DNA of 64,000 nucleotides. It comes from Flavobacteriaceae bacterium (GTDB lineage: Bacteria > Bacteroidota > Bacteroidia > Flavobacteriales > Flavobacteriaceae). Of the stretch, positions 37,032 through 46,600 are shown piece after piece. Position numbers and translations under genes: made by a program. The notes under the pieces are model-generated. The model was given only the letters and a program-made list of their open reading frames with translations. It had not been told where the DNA came from and did no database searches. How positions within the stretch are numbered: position 1 is the first letter of the stretch; the number at the start of each line of letters is the position of its first letter. Location: the NCBI GenBank assembly GCA_031277535.1, contig JAITMD010000006.1:124001-188000 (forward strand), read 5' to 3'.

Positions 37032-39550
37032 TATCTTCTTCTTTTACGAGGTCCTCCTACAATTTTTTGTGCATCTTCATTTCCATTTTCAGCTGCTGTT
37101 TGATACCATTGCATTGCTAACTCATCATTTTGTTCCACACCAATTCCTCTCAAATAGCAATTACCCAAATGGTATTGTGCATCATCATATCCTGCTTCTG
37201 CTGCTTCTGTTAAATATTGTATTCCTTCCACTTCATTTTTCTCTACACCATCACCTGCTAAATACATTTGTCCAATATATCCTGCAGCATCTTTATTTCC
37301 TTGATCTGCTACTTGTTTTAAATAATAGAACGCCTCTACTCTGTCTTGTTGTGTTCCTGTACCATAGTAATAACACATTCCTAGGCGAAACAGTCCTGAG
37401 CTATAATTGCGATCTGCAGCTATTTTGTAATAATTAAATGCTTTAGTATCATCTTTTTCTACTCCTAATTCAAACTGATAGCAAACTCCTATTCCTTCAG
37501 AAATGTAGCCTACCTCTTCTGCTTTTTTATAGTATTCAATTGCTTTTTCATATTCTCTCTCTTCTCCATATCCGTATAAATAATAGTCTCCAAGAGTAAG
37601 CATCGCTAATCCTGATCCTAAATCCACAGCTTTGTTTAACCAAAAAACAGCTTCTTCATTTTTAGCGTGTTCAATTGTTTTGTACATGTGGTAACATCCC
37701 ACTTTAAACATTGCGTAAGAAAATCCTTCCTCTGCTGCTACCATCATGTGTTCAAATGCTTTATCAGCATCATAAGTTCTACCACACGTTTCTTCTTCAT
37801 AGGCCAAAGCAATATCTACATTGGCATCTACAAACCCTAATTCTAATGCTTTTTCAAACAATTCAAAAGCTTTTACCTCATCTGCTTCGCCTCCAATTCC
37901 ATAGCGATAAAAACGCGCTGTATGATAAACTCCTGCTGGTATTTCGGCTTCTGCTGCTTGTTCAAAATATTGACGTGCAACTGCAAGATCTGGTTCTCCC
38001 AACACATCTTCTTCATACATAAATGCCAAGCGAAGTGCTGCATAAGTATAGCCGTATTCCAAAGCACTTAGGTACAAATCTCTTGCTTCTTCATGGTTTA
38101 CTTCCACTCCTTCACCTGCTTCCAACATCATTGCTTTTTCTACTTTTGCATAACCTGAATTGAAGTATTCAATGGCTTTATCATAATATTCCATAGCCTT
38201 TGCATAATCAGGTTCTCCTACATAGCCATAGCGATAATATTTACCTGCATATTCTGTACCCGAATTATGATTGCGCTCTGCTGCCAATTCAAATAATTCC
38301 AACGCTTTTGCTAAGTTTGCCTCATCTTCCCATTCCGCATCTTGATATCCCAATCCTAAACGATAAGGAGCATAATCGTTCCCCATTTCCATTGCTTCTT
38401 CCAATAATGCTTTTGCTGCTGGCACATTTCGTTCTACCAAATCAAAATCCAACATGGTATAAGCTTTTTCTGTCATTGCCTTATGATACTTAGCCGCAAT
38501 CCCACGATCCAACAATTCCATTCCTTTTGCCAAATCTCTATAGTCTTGATGATATAAATATAACATAGCCAACTCTAACTCTGCCTCTGGTGCATTGTAT
38601 ATCGCTGCACGAGATAGGTGATGAATAGCTTGTTCAAACTGTGGTTCTGAACCATCATTTGGATATAAATAAGAATAACCAATTAAGAATCCTGCATAAG
38701 AAATTCCATGACTGAAGCCTTCTTCTAAATGTGCTCTTCCTTCTTCTACTGTAAATCCAAATTCAGCAAAACGCTGATTGATAATCATTAATCCTAATAG
38801 ATAACTACAATAACCGCTATTATTTGCAATCCCAAATTTTAAAGTTTCTAATGCTTTAACATTATCTTCCTCTCTTAGATAATAATCTGCTAAAACATAA
38901 ATTCCCCTTTTCTTATTGTGAATTAAATCGTTGTATTTTTCTAAAACAGTCTCTCCTTCTTCTGCACTTTCACAAGCTCTAAACTCAATATTTAAAGCAA
39001 ACAACTCTCCTACCTCATTTTCTTCATCAAAAGAAGTTGTGATTAAACGCAATCCTTCTTCTTTATCTTGTTCAAATCCTAAACTTCCATAGTATGTATT
39101 ATATCCTACAAAAGCTTGTGATGTTTTATCTCCTTTTGCATATCCTTCTTTAATATAAGCAATTGCTTTTTCTTCGTCTTTATACCCAAAACGTGCATTC
39201 AAATACAACTCGTGTAAATTGACATAACTTTTTGTCCAATTCAAGGCTGCAAAAGCTACATTTACTGTTACAACATCAGCAAACCAATTAGCATAATCCT
39301 CCTCATTTAAATAAAAGCTACTATGATCGCGATGAGATTCTTTACTCATCTCACTCAATAATTCTTTTATTGTTTCGTCCACTGCCGATTTTGCCAAAGC
39401 TGCTTTACATACAGCTAATGCCATAAACCACTGTGTTTCTTCTTTTAAATTATTCGCTTGAATTAACCCTGTTGCTAAAGCTGTTAACGACTCTCCTGTT
39501 GTAATCAACTGCGCAGAGTGATCTACATACTTTATTTGTTTGTTTTCCAT
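37031..39550 (-). CDS. Giant Sel1-repeat protein
   Basis: This 839-residue protein is made of about 20 Sel1-like repeats (alpha/alpha units of 34-38 residues), for example LGMCYYYGTGTQQDRVEAFYYL, IGQMYLAGDGVEKNEVEGI and LGNCYLRGIGVEQNDELAM near the C-terminus, which ends GGPRKRRR. The first 150 residues are less regular. It has no signal peptide and is predicted cytoplasmic, unlike many Sel1 proteins. It is the first gene of the operon with the HSP90-family ATPase and two helical-repeat proteins. Sel1 arrays are protein-binding scaffolds; here an adaptor for the HSP90 is plausible but inferred. Confidence 0.86.
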   Translation of the reverse strand: MENKQIKYVDHSAQLITTGESLTALATGLIQANNLKEETQWFMALAVCKAALAKSAVDETIKELLSEMSKESHRDHSSFYLNEEDYANWFADVVTVNVAFAALNWTKSYVNLHELYLNARFGYKDEEKAIAYIKEGYAKGDKTSQAFVGYNTYYGSLGFEQDKEEGLRLITTSFDEENEVGELFALNIEFRACESAEEGETVLEKYNDLIHNKKRGIYVLADYYLREEDNVKALETLKFGIANNSGYCSYLLGLMIINQRFAEFGFTVEEGRAHLEEGFSHGISYAGFLIGYSYLYPNDGSEPQFEQAIHHLSRAAIYNAPEAELELAMLYLYHQDYRDLAKGMELLDRGIAAKYHKAMTEKAYTMLDFDLVERNVPAAKALLEEAMEMGNDYAPYRLGLGYQDAEWEDEANLAKALELFELAAERNHNSGTEYAGKYYRYGYVGEPDYAKAMEYYDKAIEYFNSGYAKVEKAMMLEAGEGVEVNHEEARDLYLSALEYGYTYAALRLAFMYEEDVLGEPDLAVARQYFEQAAEAEIPAGVYHTARFYRYGIGGEADEVKAFELFEKALELGFVDANVDIALAYEEETCGRTYDADKAFEHMMVAAEEGFSYAMFKVGCYHMYKTIEHAKNEEAVFWLNKAVDLGSGLAMLTLGDYYLYGYGEEREYEKAIEYYKKAEEVGYISEGIGVCYQFELGVEKDDTKAFNYYKIAADRNYSSGLFRLGMCYYYGTGTQQDRVEAFYYLKQVADQGNKDAAGYIGQMYLAGDGVEKNEVEGIQYLTEAAEAGYDDAQYHLGNCYLRGIGVEQNDELAMQWYQTAAENGNEDAQKIVGGPRKRRR

Positions 39551-39601
39551 AACTTATTTCCTTTTTCCTACTTTACTCTAATTTGTTTATTCTGTTATCT
39601 A

Positions 39602-39609
39602 CAAATGTA
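39602..39609 (-). promoter_or_regulatory. -7 promoter element of the Sel1-HSP90 operon
   Basis: On the minus strand this reads TACATTTG, matching TAnnTTTG. It predicts a transcription start near 39595 and a leader of about 45 nt before the ATG at 39550. Confidence 0.55.
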
Positions 39610-40160
39610 AACAACAGTTCTAAGTATTAGAAATATTTGATATTACCAAATCCACTATAAACTGTTACATCTTGCTAAAAGCACTTTTAAAATTAAATTA
39701 TTTTTAATAAACAATCTAATATTTACTTACAAAATTCACGGTTTAGAATACAAAAAAGACAATTTCTAACAGTTTATAAAAGAATCAAATATATTTCATT
39801 CTCATGCTCTTTTTTAAGTCTTTTCCATGACAAAATACTATCGTCCAAAATCGATATATCTATTATGAAGAATATAGATTGTGCTTCGCTCTTTTGTAGG
39901 TACAAAAACTATCTTGTTTTTTGCTAAAACTCCTTTTAAAAACAATAAAAACACCTATGACAACAGAAAAAAGAATGCTTTTTTTGAATAGATTACCTCT
40001 TTTATTCCTTTTTAGTATCCCTTTTTTAAAAAAAGCACCTTCTTTTTTTTAGTCAAAAACAAACCCAATAAACTCATAACAAGCTACTTAATCAAAAACA
40101 CATGCCGTTACAATTCTATTAAACACGCATGCTGTTCTCAGTAAAATAGGGCAGTTTGGG

Positions 40161-40258
40161 CAAATCATTCAAGGATTGTTCAAGAATAGGCCGTATTTAC
40201 TCTACTACAAAGACTTTCTGCTGAACTATTGTTGAAGCATTGTTGACTTATTCTTGAG
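40161..40258 (-). repeat. Dispersed intergenic repeat, copy 2
   Basis: The reverse complement aligns with 8503-8601 nearly without gaps. Matching ends are CAAGAATAAGTCAACAAT and CAATCCTTGAATGATTTG, with a more diverged centre. See copy 1. Confidence 0.65.
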
Positions 40259-40453
40259 GTATTGGGTTTAGATACTCCTGAAAAATTAACGTTAAGTTTA
40301 CTTAGAACACAAATAGAGGAATAGCAAAGGATATCGAACAAAATACTTTGATTAACAACATTTTACACAAAAACTCAATTTGATACTTAAACTTTATTTA
40401 GAAACTACTTTTGTAACTTTCTACTGTTTAACCACTAAAATAAACAAAGCGTT

Positions 40454-41119
40454 ATGGCAGAAATTAAAGATGGAATATTAGGACCTATAAAAGGTAAAGT
40501 TGGGACTGTTGTGGGAGTCAAATATCGCGGAAAGGGAATTATACGTTCTCTTCCACAAAAAAGTAACAAACCTGCTACAGAAGCCCAAATCAAACAACGC
40601 AATAAATTGACGATTGTGGTTGGCTTTTTAAAAACAATACGCACTTTTGTTAATGCACACTATCCGATTAAAATAGTTGACGGAAATACAAAGATTGGAT
40701 ATGACCAAATTCGCTCTACGTTGATGAAAGAAGGAATTGTTATTACAGATGATACTTTGGCAATTAGAGCAGAAAAGGTAATTCTATCCATAGGGCCTTT
40801 GCCTCCTGCACCTATCAGCAAAATCTCTTTTCTGAAAAATAGGAAGATCAAAATACAATGGGACAATAGTACCTTAAATGGATTAACCGCAGCAGATGAC
40901 ACGCTTACTATCTTGATGTTTAATGCGTACGAAAATAAATTTGAAGTTATAGAGCATGTAGGTACACGTGAAAGTAAATACAATAGTATTGCTATTCCAG
41001 ATGAATGGACAACTGGTGTCATTCATTTTTGGAGTGTGTGGACTACAATTGACCAATCAATGTATAGTACCAGTTTATATCATGGCACTTTAGAGTTAGC
41101 TGATATGGAAGTTGATTGA
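40454..41119 (+). CDS. DUF6266-family hypothetical protein
   Basis: This 221-residue protein begins with the typical DUF6266 motif (GILGPIKGKVGTVVGVKYRG, then IIRSLP) and continues with a Gln/Lys-rich helix. The C-terminal half resembles a beta-rich fibronectin-like domain (IQWDNSTLNGLTAADDTLTI). It has no signal peptide. I recall this family as frequent in Bacteroidetes, but its function is unknown to me. It is monocistronic, with about 110 bp to the convergent permease gene. Confidence 0.8.
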   Translation: MAEIKDGILGPIKGKVGTVVGVKYRGKGIIRSLPQKSNKPATEAQIKQRNKLTIVVGFLKTIRTFVNAHYPIKIVDGNTKIGYDQIRSTLMKEGIVITDDTLAIRAEKVILSIGPLPPAPISKISFLKNRKIKIQWDNSTLNGLTAADDTLTILMFNAYENKFEVIEHVGTRESKYNSIAIPDEWTTGVIHFWSVWTTIDQSMYSTSLYHGTLELADMEVD

Positions 41120-41223
41120 ACCCTATGTCCTTAAAAAAGGTTTTAGAATACTTAATATATATCATTAAGGAATTTGAATGATACCGAACAACAAGAGTAT
41201 TATATGAAGTCTATAGTTATAAA

Positions 41224-41259
41224 ATAGTGATTATCCATTGATGTTTAGATAATCGCTAT
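41224..41259 (-). terminator. Probable terminator overlapping the permease stop codon
   Basis: A 12-bp stem with one G-T pair (atagtgattatc / gataatcgctat) spans the stop codon at 41231-41233 and is followed on the minus strand by TTTTAT. Confidence 0.65.
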
Positions 41260-42442
41260 TCACTCTTGTAGCTGCAATATAAGAAGCTAAAAAGCCTAAT
41301 ACTGTAATAGAGACAAATACGATGCCTACGTTTGCAAAATTAAAATCTACAGGATAAGCCAAGCCTTCTGTAATCATTACTAACTGGTATTCTTCTTGAG
41401 CAATAACAACAATAGCTCCTAATACAATGCCTATAATTCCTCCTAATACACTGATAATAAGCCCTTGTAATAGAAAGATACGTCTTAAAGATTGCATACG
41501 CATTCCTAAACCGTTAAGCGTTTTTATATTGGATTGTTTTTCCAATATAATCATAATCAAAGCCCCTATCAGATTGAACAAAGCAATAATAACTACCAAT
41601 AAGAAAATAAGGTAAACAACAGCATTTTCTGTATTCAACATCTTGTATAAGCTATCGTTTAACTGCATGCGGTTTTTAACAACGAAAGACGATCCAAAGA
41701 TTTCTTTCAGTTTTGCTGTAGCTACTTTTTCTGTAATACCTGGGGCTAATTTGAATTCTAAGTTAGTAATTTCGTTTTCATTCAAACTCAATAACTCTTG
41801 TGCTTCACTAAGTGTTGTAAACACATACTTACTATCAATATCTTCGTTTCGAAGATAATAGATACCTACTGGAGTCAAGTGTTTTTTGATAAAGGCATTC
41901 TCTGGGTTGTCAATTACTCCCGTACCAGGTTTTAAGGCAATAGCCGTAAAAGCGTCTTCCACGTCAAACATCCCCATACTTAATACATGTGCAATACCTA
42001 ACCCTACAACCGTTTCGCTTGTATTGGGTTCCATCCATTGCCCTACCTCTATAGCCTCTTGAAATTGACTAACTTTTTCAAAGTTCTCATCTACTCCTTT
42101 GATGTAGGCTACTGTTTGTTTTTCGTTAAAACTAAACAATAGTCTATCCTCTACCACCTTTGCAATTCCAGTAAACATTTTACTTTGATTCAACTCATTC
42201 ATCTTTTGAGGAGTGATGACAAAGCTTTTTCCTTTGCCTGAAAATAAAGTAAGCTCAGGATCTAATTGATTGGTAAAGGACAAACTGTACTCGCGTAACC
42301 CACTAAAAACAGAGAGCACAACAAACATAGCCATTGCACTGACAATAATTCCTAATGAAGCTATTGCAGTGATAATATTAATTGCTTTGCTTTTACTTTT
42401 GCTAAAAGCATAGCGTTTGGCTATGTAAAACGAGAACTTCAA
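41231..42442 (-). CDS. FtsX-like ABC permease, LolC/LolE type
   Basis: This 403-residue inner-membrane protein has the LolC/E topology: an N-terminal helix (INIITAIASLGIIVSAMAMFV, about residues 22-42), a large periplasmic MacB-like domain (about 45-265), and three C-terminal helices (VVYLIFLLVVIIALFNLIGAL, LIISVLGGIIGIVLGAIVVI and VGIVFVSITVLGFLASYI). The first residues, FYIAKRYAFSKSKS, match the family. It would extract lipoproteins from the inner membrane with an ATPase (LolD) encoded elsewhere. Its start lies 4 bp after the rbfA stop, so the two are co-transcribed. A general FtsX-type permease is the alternative. Confidence 0.87.
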   Translation of the reverse strand: MKFSFYIAKRYAFSKSKSKAINIITAIASLGIIVSAMAMFVVLSVFSGLREYSLSFTNQLDPELTLFSGKGKSFVITPQKMNELNQSKMFTGIAKVVEDRLLFSFNEKQTVAYIKGVDENFEKVSQFQEAIEVGQWMEPNTSETVVGLGIAHVLSMGMFDVEDAFTAIALKPGTGVIDNPENAFIKKHLTPVGIYYLRNEDIDSKYVFTTLSEAQELLSLNENEITNLEFKLAPGITEKVATAKLKEIFGSSFVVKNRMQLNDSLYKMLNTENAVVYLIFLLVVIIALFNLIGALIMIILEKQSNIKTLNGLGMRMQSLRRIFLLQGLIISVLGGIIGIVLGAIVVIAQEEYQLVMITEGLAYPVDFNFANVGIVFVSITVLGFLASYIAATRVNSDYLNING

Positions 42443-42446
42443 CGAC

Positions 42447-42839
42447 TTATTTTTTCTTTCTTCTTACTAATAAATCTGGATTTGAAATTGGGTTTTCATC
42501 TCCTTGTAAAGCTTTGTCTATTTGATCGATATACTCTAAACTATCATCGATATAGAAGGCTAAGTTTGGTACTTTTCTCAATTGATTCTTTACGCGTTGT
42601 GCCAACTCGTGTTTAATCAGTGGAGCGTTAGATTGGATTGCTTTCAACAATTCAGTTCCTTTCGCTGCAGGGAAAATACTTAGATATACTTTTGCAATTG
42701 ATAAATCAGTCGTTACTGTAACTTTAGAAACAGATATAATTAGATTACTTATTCCGTTCTTGCGCACTTCTCCTTGCAAGATATCTACAAGATCTCCTTG
42801 CAATAGGGCGCCCATTTTCTTTTGTCTATTAGTTTCCAT
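42447..42839 (-). CDS. rbfA: Ribosome-binding factor A
   Basis: This 130-residue protein is the 30S maturation factor acting at the 5' end of 16S rRNA during late assembly and cold adaptation. It has the KH-like fold segments: NRQKKMGALLQGDLVDILQ at the N-terminus, VTVTTDLSIAKVYLSIFP (about residues 40-60) and LRKVPNLAFYIDDSLEYIDQI (about 90-112). I start it at the ATG 42839; the frame continues to 42869 but the extra ten residues do not fit the family. It is upstream of the LolC/E-type permease, an arrangement seen in many Bacteroidetes as I recall. Confidence 0.92.
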   Translation of the reverse strand: METNRQKKMGALLQGDLVDILQGEVRKNGISNLIISVSKVTVTTDLSIAKVYLSIFPAAKGTELLKAIQSNAPLIKHELAQRVKNQLRKVPNLAFYIDDSLEYIDQIDKALQGDENPISNPDLLVRRKKK

Positions 42840-42910
42840 AGTGCAAAAATACAATTTTTTGGATTGCAAAGTTTGTTATCTTTGTTGATAACCTTAAACT
42901 ATACTTAAAA

Positions 42911-43312
42911 ATGCGCAAAATAGAACATATCGGAATTGCTGTTAAAGATTTACAAGCTTCAAATGCCTTGTTTGAAAAATTATTTGGAGCACCTCCTTAT
43001 AAAGAAGAAACAGTAGAGAGTGAAGGTGTAAGTACTTCTTTTTTCATGAATGGTCCTAATAAAATAGAACTTTTAGAGGCTACCAATGAAGACAGTCCGA
43101 TAGCAAAATTCATTGCAAAAAAAGGAGAAGGTATTCATCACATCGCTTTTGACGTGGAGGATATTGAATCAGAAGTAAAAAGATTGTCTTCAGAAGGTTT
43201 TGTATTATTGAATGAAACTCCAAAGAAAGGTGCTGATAATAAATTAGTTGTATTTTTACATCCTAAAAGCACTAATGGTGTTTTGATAGAGCTATGTCAA
43301 GAAATTAAGTAA
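42911..43312 (+). CDS. mce: Methylmalonyl-CoA epimerase
   Basis: This 133-residue enzyme of the VOC/glyoxalase superfamily interconverts (2R)- and (2S)-methylmalonyl-CoA in propionate metabolism. Two beta-alpha-beta-beta-beta modules are visible. Metal ligands are expected at His6 (IEHIGIAV), in IELLEAT (about 52-58), at His76/77 in GIHHIAFDV, and at Glu near 129 in VLIELCQ. The length of 133 is typical. It is divergent from rbfA and lies just upstream of the tRNA pair. Confidence 0.9.
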   Translation: MRKIEHIGIAVKDLQASNALFEKLFGAPPYKEETVESEGVSTSFFMNGPNKIELLEATNEDSPIAKFIAKKGEGIHHIAFDVEDIESEVKRLSSEGFVLLNETPKKGADNKLVVFLHPKSTNGVLIELCQEIK

Positions 43313-43327
43313 AACTTGAAATTTATC

Positions 43328-43358
43328 TTGCATAAATCAAGAAAAGGCAGTAATATTG
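43328..43358 (+). promoter_or_regulatory. Promoter of the tRNA pair
   Basis: TTG at 43328-43330, a 20-bp spacer, then TAATATTG at 43351-43358 match the Bacteroidetes -33/-7 pattern (TTG, TAnnTTTG) with one mismatch. Transcription would start about 20 bp before the first tRNA. Confidence 0.6.
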
Positions 43359-43383
43359 CATCCGTCAAAAACCCTTTGACACT

Positions 43384-43457
43384 GGTCCTATAACTCAGTT
43401 GGTTAGAGTAGCTGACTCATAATCAGCAAGTCCCTGGTTCGAGCCCAGGTGGGACCA
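43384..43457 (+). tRNA. tRNA with anticodon CAT (Met or Ile2), copy 1, CCA encoded
   Basis: This 74-nt cloverleaf has acceptor ggtccta / tgggacc, D-arm ctcagttggttagag, anticodon stem gctga / tcagc with loop CTCATAA (anticodon CAT), T-arm cctgg-ttcgagc-ccagg and discriminator A. The encoded CCA lies at 43458-43460. Acceptor pairs C4-G69 and C5-G68 are those recognised by TilS in E. coli tRNA-Ile2, and the T-arm is closer to Ile2 than to elongator Met; neither can be excluded. Confidence 0.9.
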
Positions 43458-43483
43458 CCACGAAATTTTACGGTCAAAAGACC

Positions 43484-43557
43484 GGTCCTATAACTCAGTT
43501 GGTTAGAGTAACTGACTCATAATCAGTAAGTCCCTGGTTCGAGCCCAGGTGGGACCA
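43484..43557 (+). tRNA. tRNA with anticodon CAT (Met or Ile2), copy 2, integration target
   Basis: It begins exactly 100 bp after copy 1 and differs only in the anticodon stem (actga / tcagt, a compensated pair change). It is followed by CAA rather than an encoded CCA. Its last 12 bases are part of the 31-bp direct repeat that ends the mobile element. The tRNA is intact, so integration preserved function. Confidence 0.9.
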
Positions 43558-43576
43558 CAAAAGAACCCCTCATTAC
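43546..43576 (+). repeat. Attachment site repeat, tRNA side (att)
   Basis: This 31-bp sequence is identical to 55408-55438. It covers the last 12 bases of tRNA copy 2 (caggtgggacca) and continues into the tRNA terminator. Similarity continues with two mismatches to about 43602. Confidence 0.92.
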
Positions 43577-43593
43577 CTTGGTAGTGAGGGGTT
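43564..43593. terminator. Terminator of the tRNA pair (also faces the NTPase gene)
   Basis: A 14-bp stem (aacccctcattacc / ggtagtgaggggtt, one G-T pair) is followed by a T-rich run on the plus strand. It lies 7 bp past tRNA copy 2 and is shared with the att repeat; on the minus strand it lies 21 bp past the NTPase stop. Confidence 0.88.
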
Positions 43594-43613
43594 TATTTTT
43601 TTCAGGGGGTTAA

Positions 43614-46600
43614 TTAGGGGGTTGTTTTTTTATATAAAATTAGACTTTCTCGTATGTAATAAGCTTGTGAAGAACCTAAATCAATCATCAGGTTTAAAAG
43701 CCATAAAAAGTCTTCTACAATTCTATCATCCTCTTTTATCTCTTTTAGCTTATGTCTAAAACATCTAATTATCAATTCTTCCATATAATAATAATCAATA
43801 TCTTTTAAGATACTTTTATTTATTTTTAAATGTTTTACTAAAATTCTTATTGCTTTCGGATTTAAACTTTGAAAACCTATTCCTGACAATAGCTGAATAA
43901 GAGCGCTTATATCAATATAATCTAGTTTATTAATCATATTATAGTAACTCCCGTTCATATTATTATACCTTAACACAAACCAATCGTCAGCTTTAGGTTT
44001 CCAAAAACCACTATAAAATAAGAATTCTTTATTAAATTGATGAATTTTCTTATAAACCTTAAAATATAGCACATTCCAACATTTCCAAAAATTCTCTAAT
44101 CTATATTCAAGGCCATAACTACTGTCAACTACACTAATAAATCTTTGTAAGACTCTTTCTATATACTCTACAACTTTACGATTTTCTCTTGTATTTAAAT
44201 CAATTATACCTGCGTCTATTATCGATTCGCATAAAGAATTACTCTCACTATCAAAAGAAATATTAAGTAAAAAATCAACTATAACTTCTTGAATAGATAA
44301 ACCAATATCATAATAGTACGATGACTTATTTTTACTGTTTTTATATGAATAAGATTCTATCTGACAACTGAAAATTTCTTTTAAAAAATTAAATGAAAAA
44401 CTATATACTTTATGAGTTGGGAAAAATTTCAATACTTTATCCAAATCCTTATGACAATACTTCAAATAAGATAGATTTTCAAAATTATAATTCACATTGT
44501 CATTTTCTATAAATCTTAAAATTTCCTGTTCTTCTTTTTCTATCCTTTCTACTTCTTCAGATGAATATCTTTTATCTATTGGATATCTTTTATTCAAAGA
44601 AGAATACAAAAATATCCCTACAAAACAATTAAATGCAAACTGATAATCAACATCCCAAACATATTCACGAAACGAAGAATACAGGTACTCCATGTTACTC
44701 TCAGCATTAACATCAATATCTCTTAAAAATACAAAAACGCTGTTCTTTATATCATACTGTTGCTGATCACTAAGCCTTTCCTTATACAACAGTAATTTTG
44801 GTAAAGAATTGAGAGCAGACTGATTATCATATATATTGATGGAAAAATCCAAATCATGAGGATATTCCTTTTTAAAACTATATATTTCATTTGATATCTC
44901 TAAGATTCTATCTATACAAAAATTAAATTCATCATCACTCAATTTATCATTAAACTCATCAATCCCTATTGCTGCTAATGTAGCAACAGGAAAAGAATCG
45001 ATAGAAGCTAAATATAAAATGTCTGTTTTAGGGTAATCAGTACTATTAAAATATTCTAAACACTCTTTCCAATACTCATAAGTTATATTATCTTCAGCCT
45101 TTTTCTGAAACATTTTTGTCACCCATAAAGTATATTTTGCGTGTATATTCTGAATTTTCACTTCCTTCTCATTTGCAATCATTTCTTGTTCTAACGATGA
45201 ATTAACAGAATAATTAGGAGATAATTGAATAGCTTTCTGACCATTATGTTCAACTTGTTCAACATTTTGCTTTCGAATATCAATTTCAGATAACAACTTC
45301 AAATAATAAATATCATTTTTATCACATTTCGTTTCCAATCTATCTAGCATGCCAAAAATTCTTCCATTAAGATTTCCATAACTAATTTGATATTGTAGAA
45401 CAAATCCAACCAATCCTTTATGATATTGCATTCTGTGCTTCCACTTCAAAGCTTCCCTTCTCTCTTCATTGTATAATTGTTTTTCAGGTGTAGAGTGTCT
45501 CAAACCAAGTAATGATTCTCCATTTACTAATTCTCTAGCCCATCTTTTACTATCCCAGTCAAAAAATTTCCTATCTGATAAAAGTGGGAGGAACATATCC
45601 CCAACTTTTTTAGGATAAGCCATAGCAATACTAGACAACACTGAAATAAGAATTACCGAATTACTTTTCGTGTAAATTTTATCAAAACAAACCTGTAAAA
45701 TTTTATCTAAACCTTCTACTTCATGTTTACCTAATTCATACATAAATCTTTCTAAAGCTATCACTACAGATTGCAAAAGATCCGGTACAACTACCTGTCC
45801 CCCCCTATTTACCATCCATAAATAAGTGGATCCCTTTATAGAATAAACATTATCATTATAAAAGAGTTCAATATTAACAAGATCATCCGCCTCTCTACCA
45901 AAGCCATCTTCAGATTTTAGAAAATCTGATTTAATAAAATTTTCTACACAATAATTGCTAAAATCTATTATAAAATCTACAGCCTCTAAAGGATGATTGT
46001 TTAGAAATCCATATACAAATGTTTGATAAGTACTTTCCGGAAAATAATCAAATTCATACCTATTTGTAATACCAAAATATTCATCAATACCAGGTCTAGA
46101 AGGCACAATCCAATCTACATCATCAAGCTCTATTTTTCTTTTTTTCCATTTAAAATTAGCTAACTCAACAAGTTCATTATAAAAGTACTTAGGTAATGTT
46201 CCTGAATAAAAGAAAGACAAAGCATACTGTATTCTCTTTCTTTTCCAACTACCTCTTTTATCTTTATAATCATCTTCTATTAAAAGGTCTTTAAATACTT
46301 CTCTTATTTCATTAGGTATGTACTCGCTCAATTGATAAAGCAATTTAATTCCTTCATCAATTAATGAATCTTTATCATCATAACTTTTAAAATTGCCTAG
46401 TAACTTATATACCATCTTTCCAACATATTCTGGTATTTTCTTATCAGTTACTTTTCTATAAGTCAAAACAGGCTTCCAATCATACAAAAATCTTAAAATT
46501 TGAGTATCTATATTTATTACTTCATCTAAGTTATTATGCAAAAAAATAATTAATACATCCCAACCTGAAGTATTTGGACATTCGTTAGAATCTTTTCCAC

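Larger units (their letters stand above)
39551..40453. other. AT-rich intergenic region with a dispersed repeat
   Basis: I found no convincing gene in these 903 bp between divergent genes. They hold the -7 element for the Sel1-HSP90 operon (39602-39609) and the second copy of the roughly 98-bp dispersed repeat (40161-40258). A/T-rich tracts with runs of seven or more T or A occur around 40005-40050. Nothing else was recognised. Confidence 0.6.

Noticed and set aside
37069..37437. Plus-strand Leu/His-rich open frames across the Sel1-repeat gene
   Set aside because: Codon bias of the minus-strand repeats leaves these antisense frames open; composition is not protein-like.
40005..40060. Long A/T tracts as a phase-variable promoter
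   Set aside because: Homopolymer runs are common in this AT-rich noncoding region and no promoter element is spaced by them.
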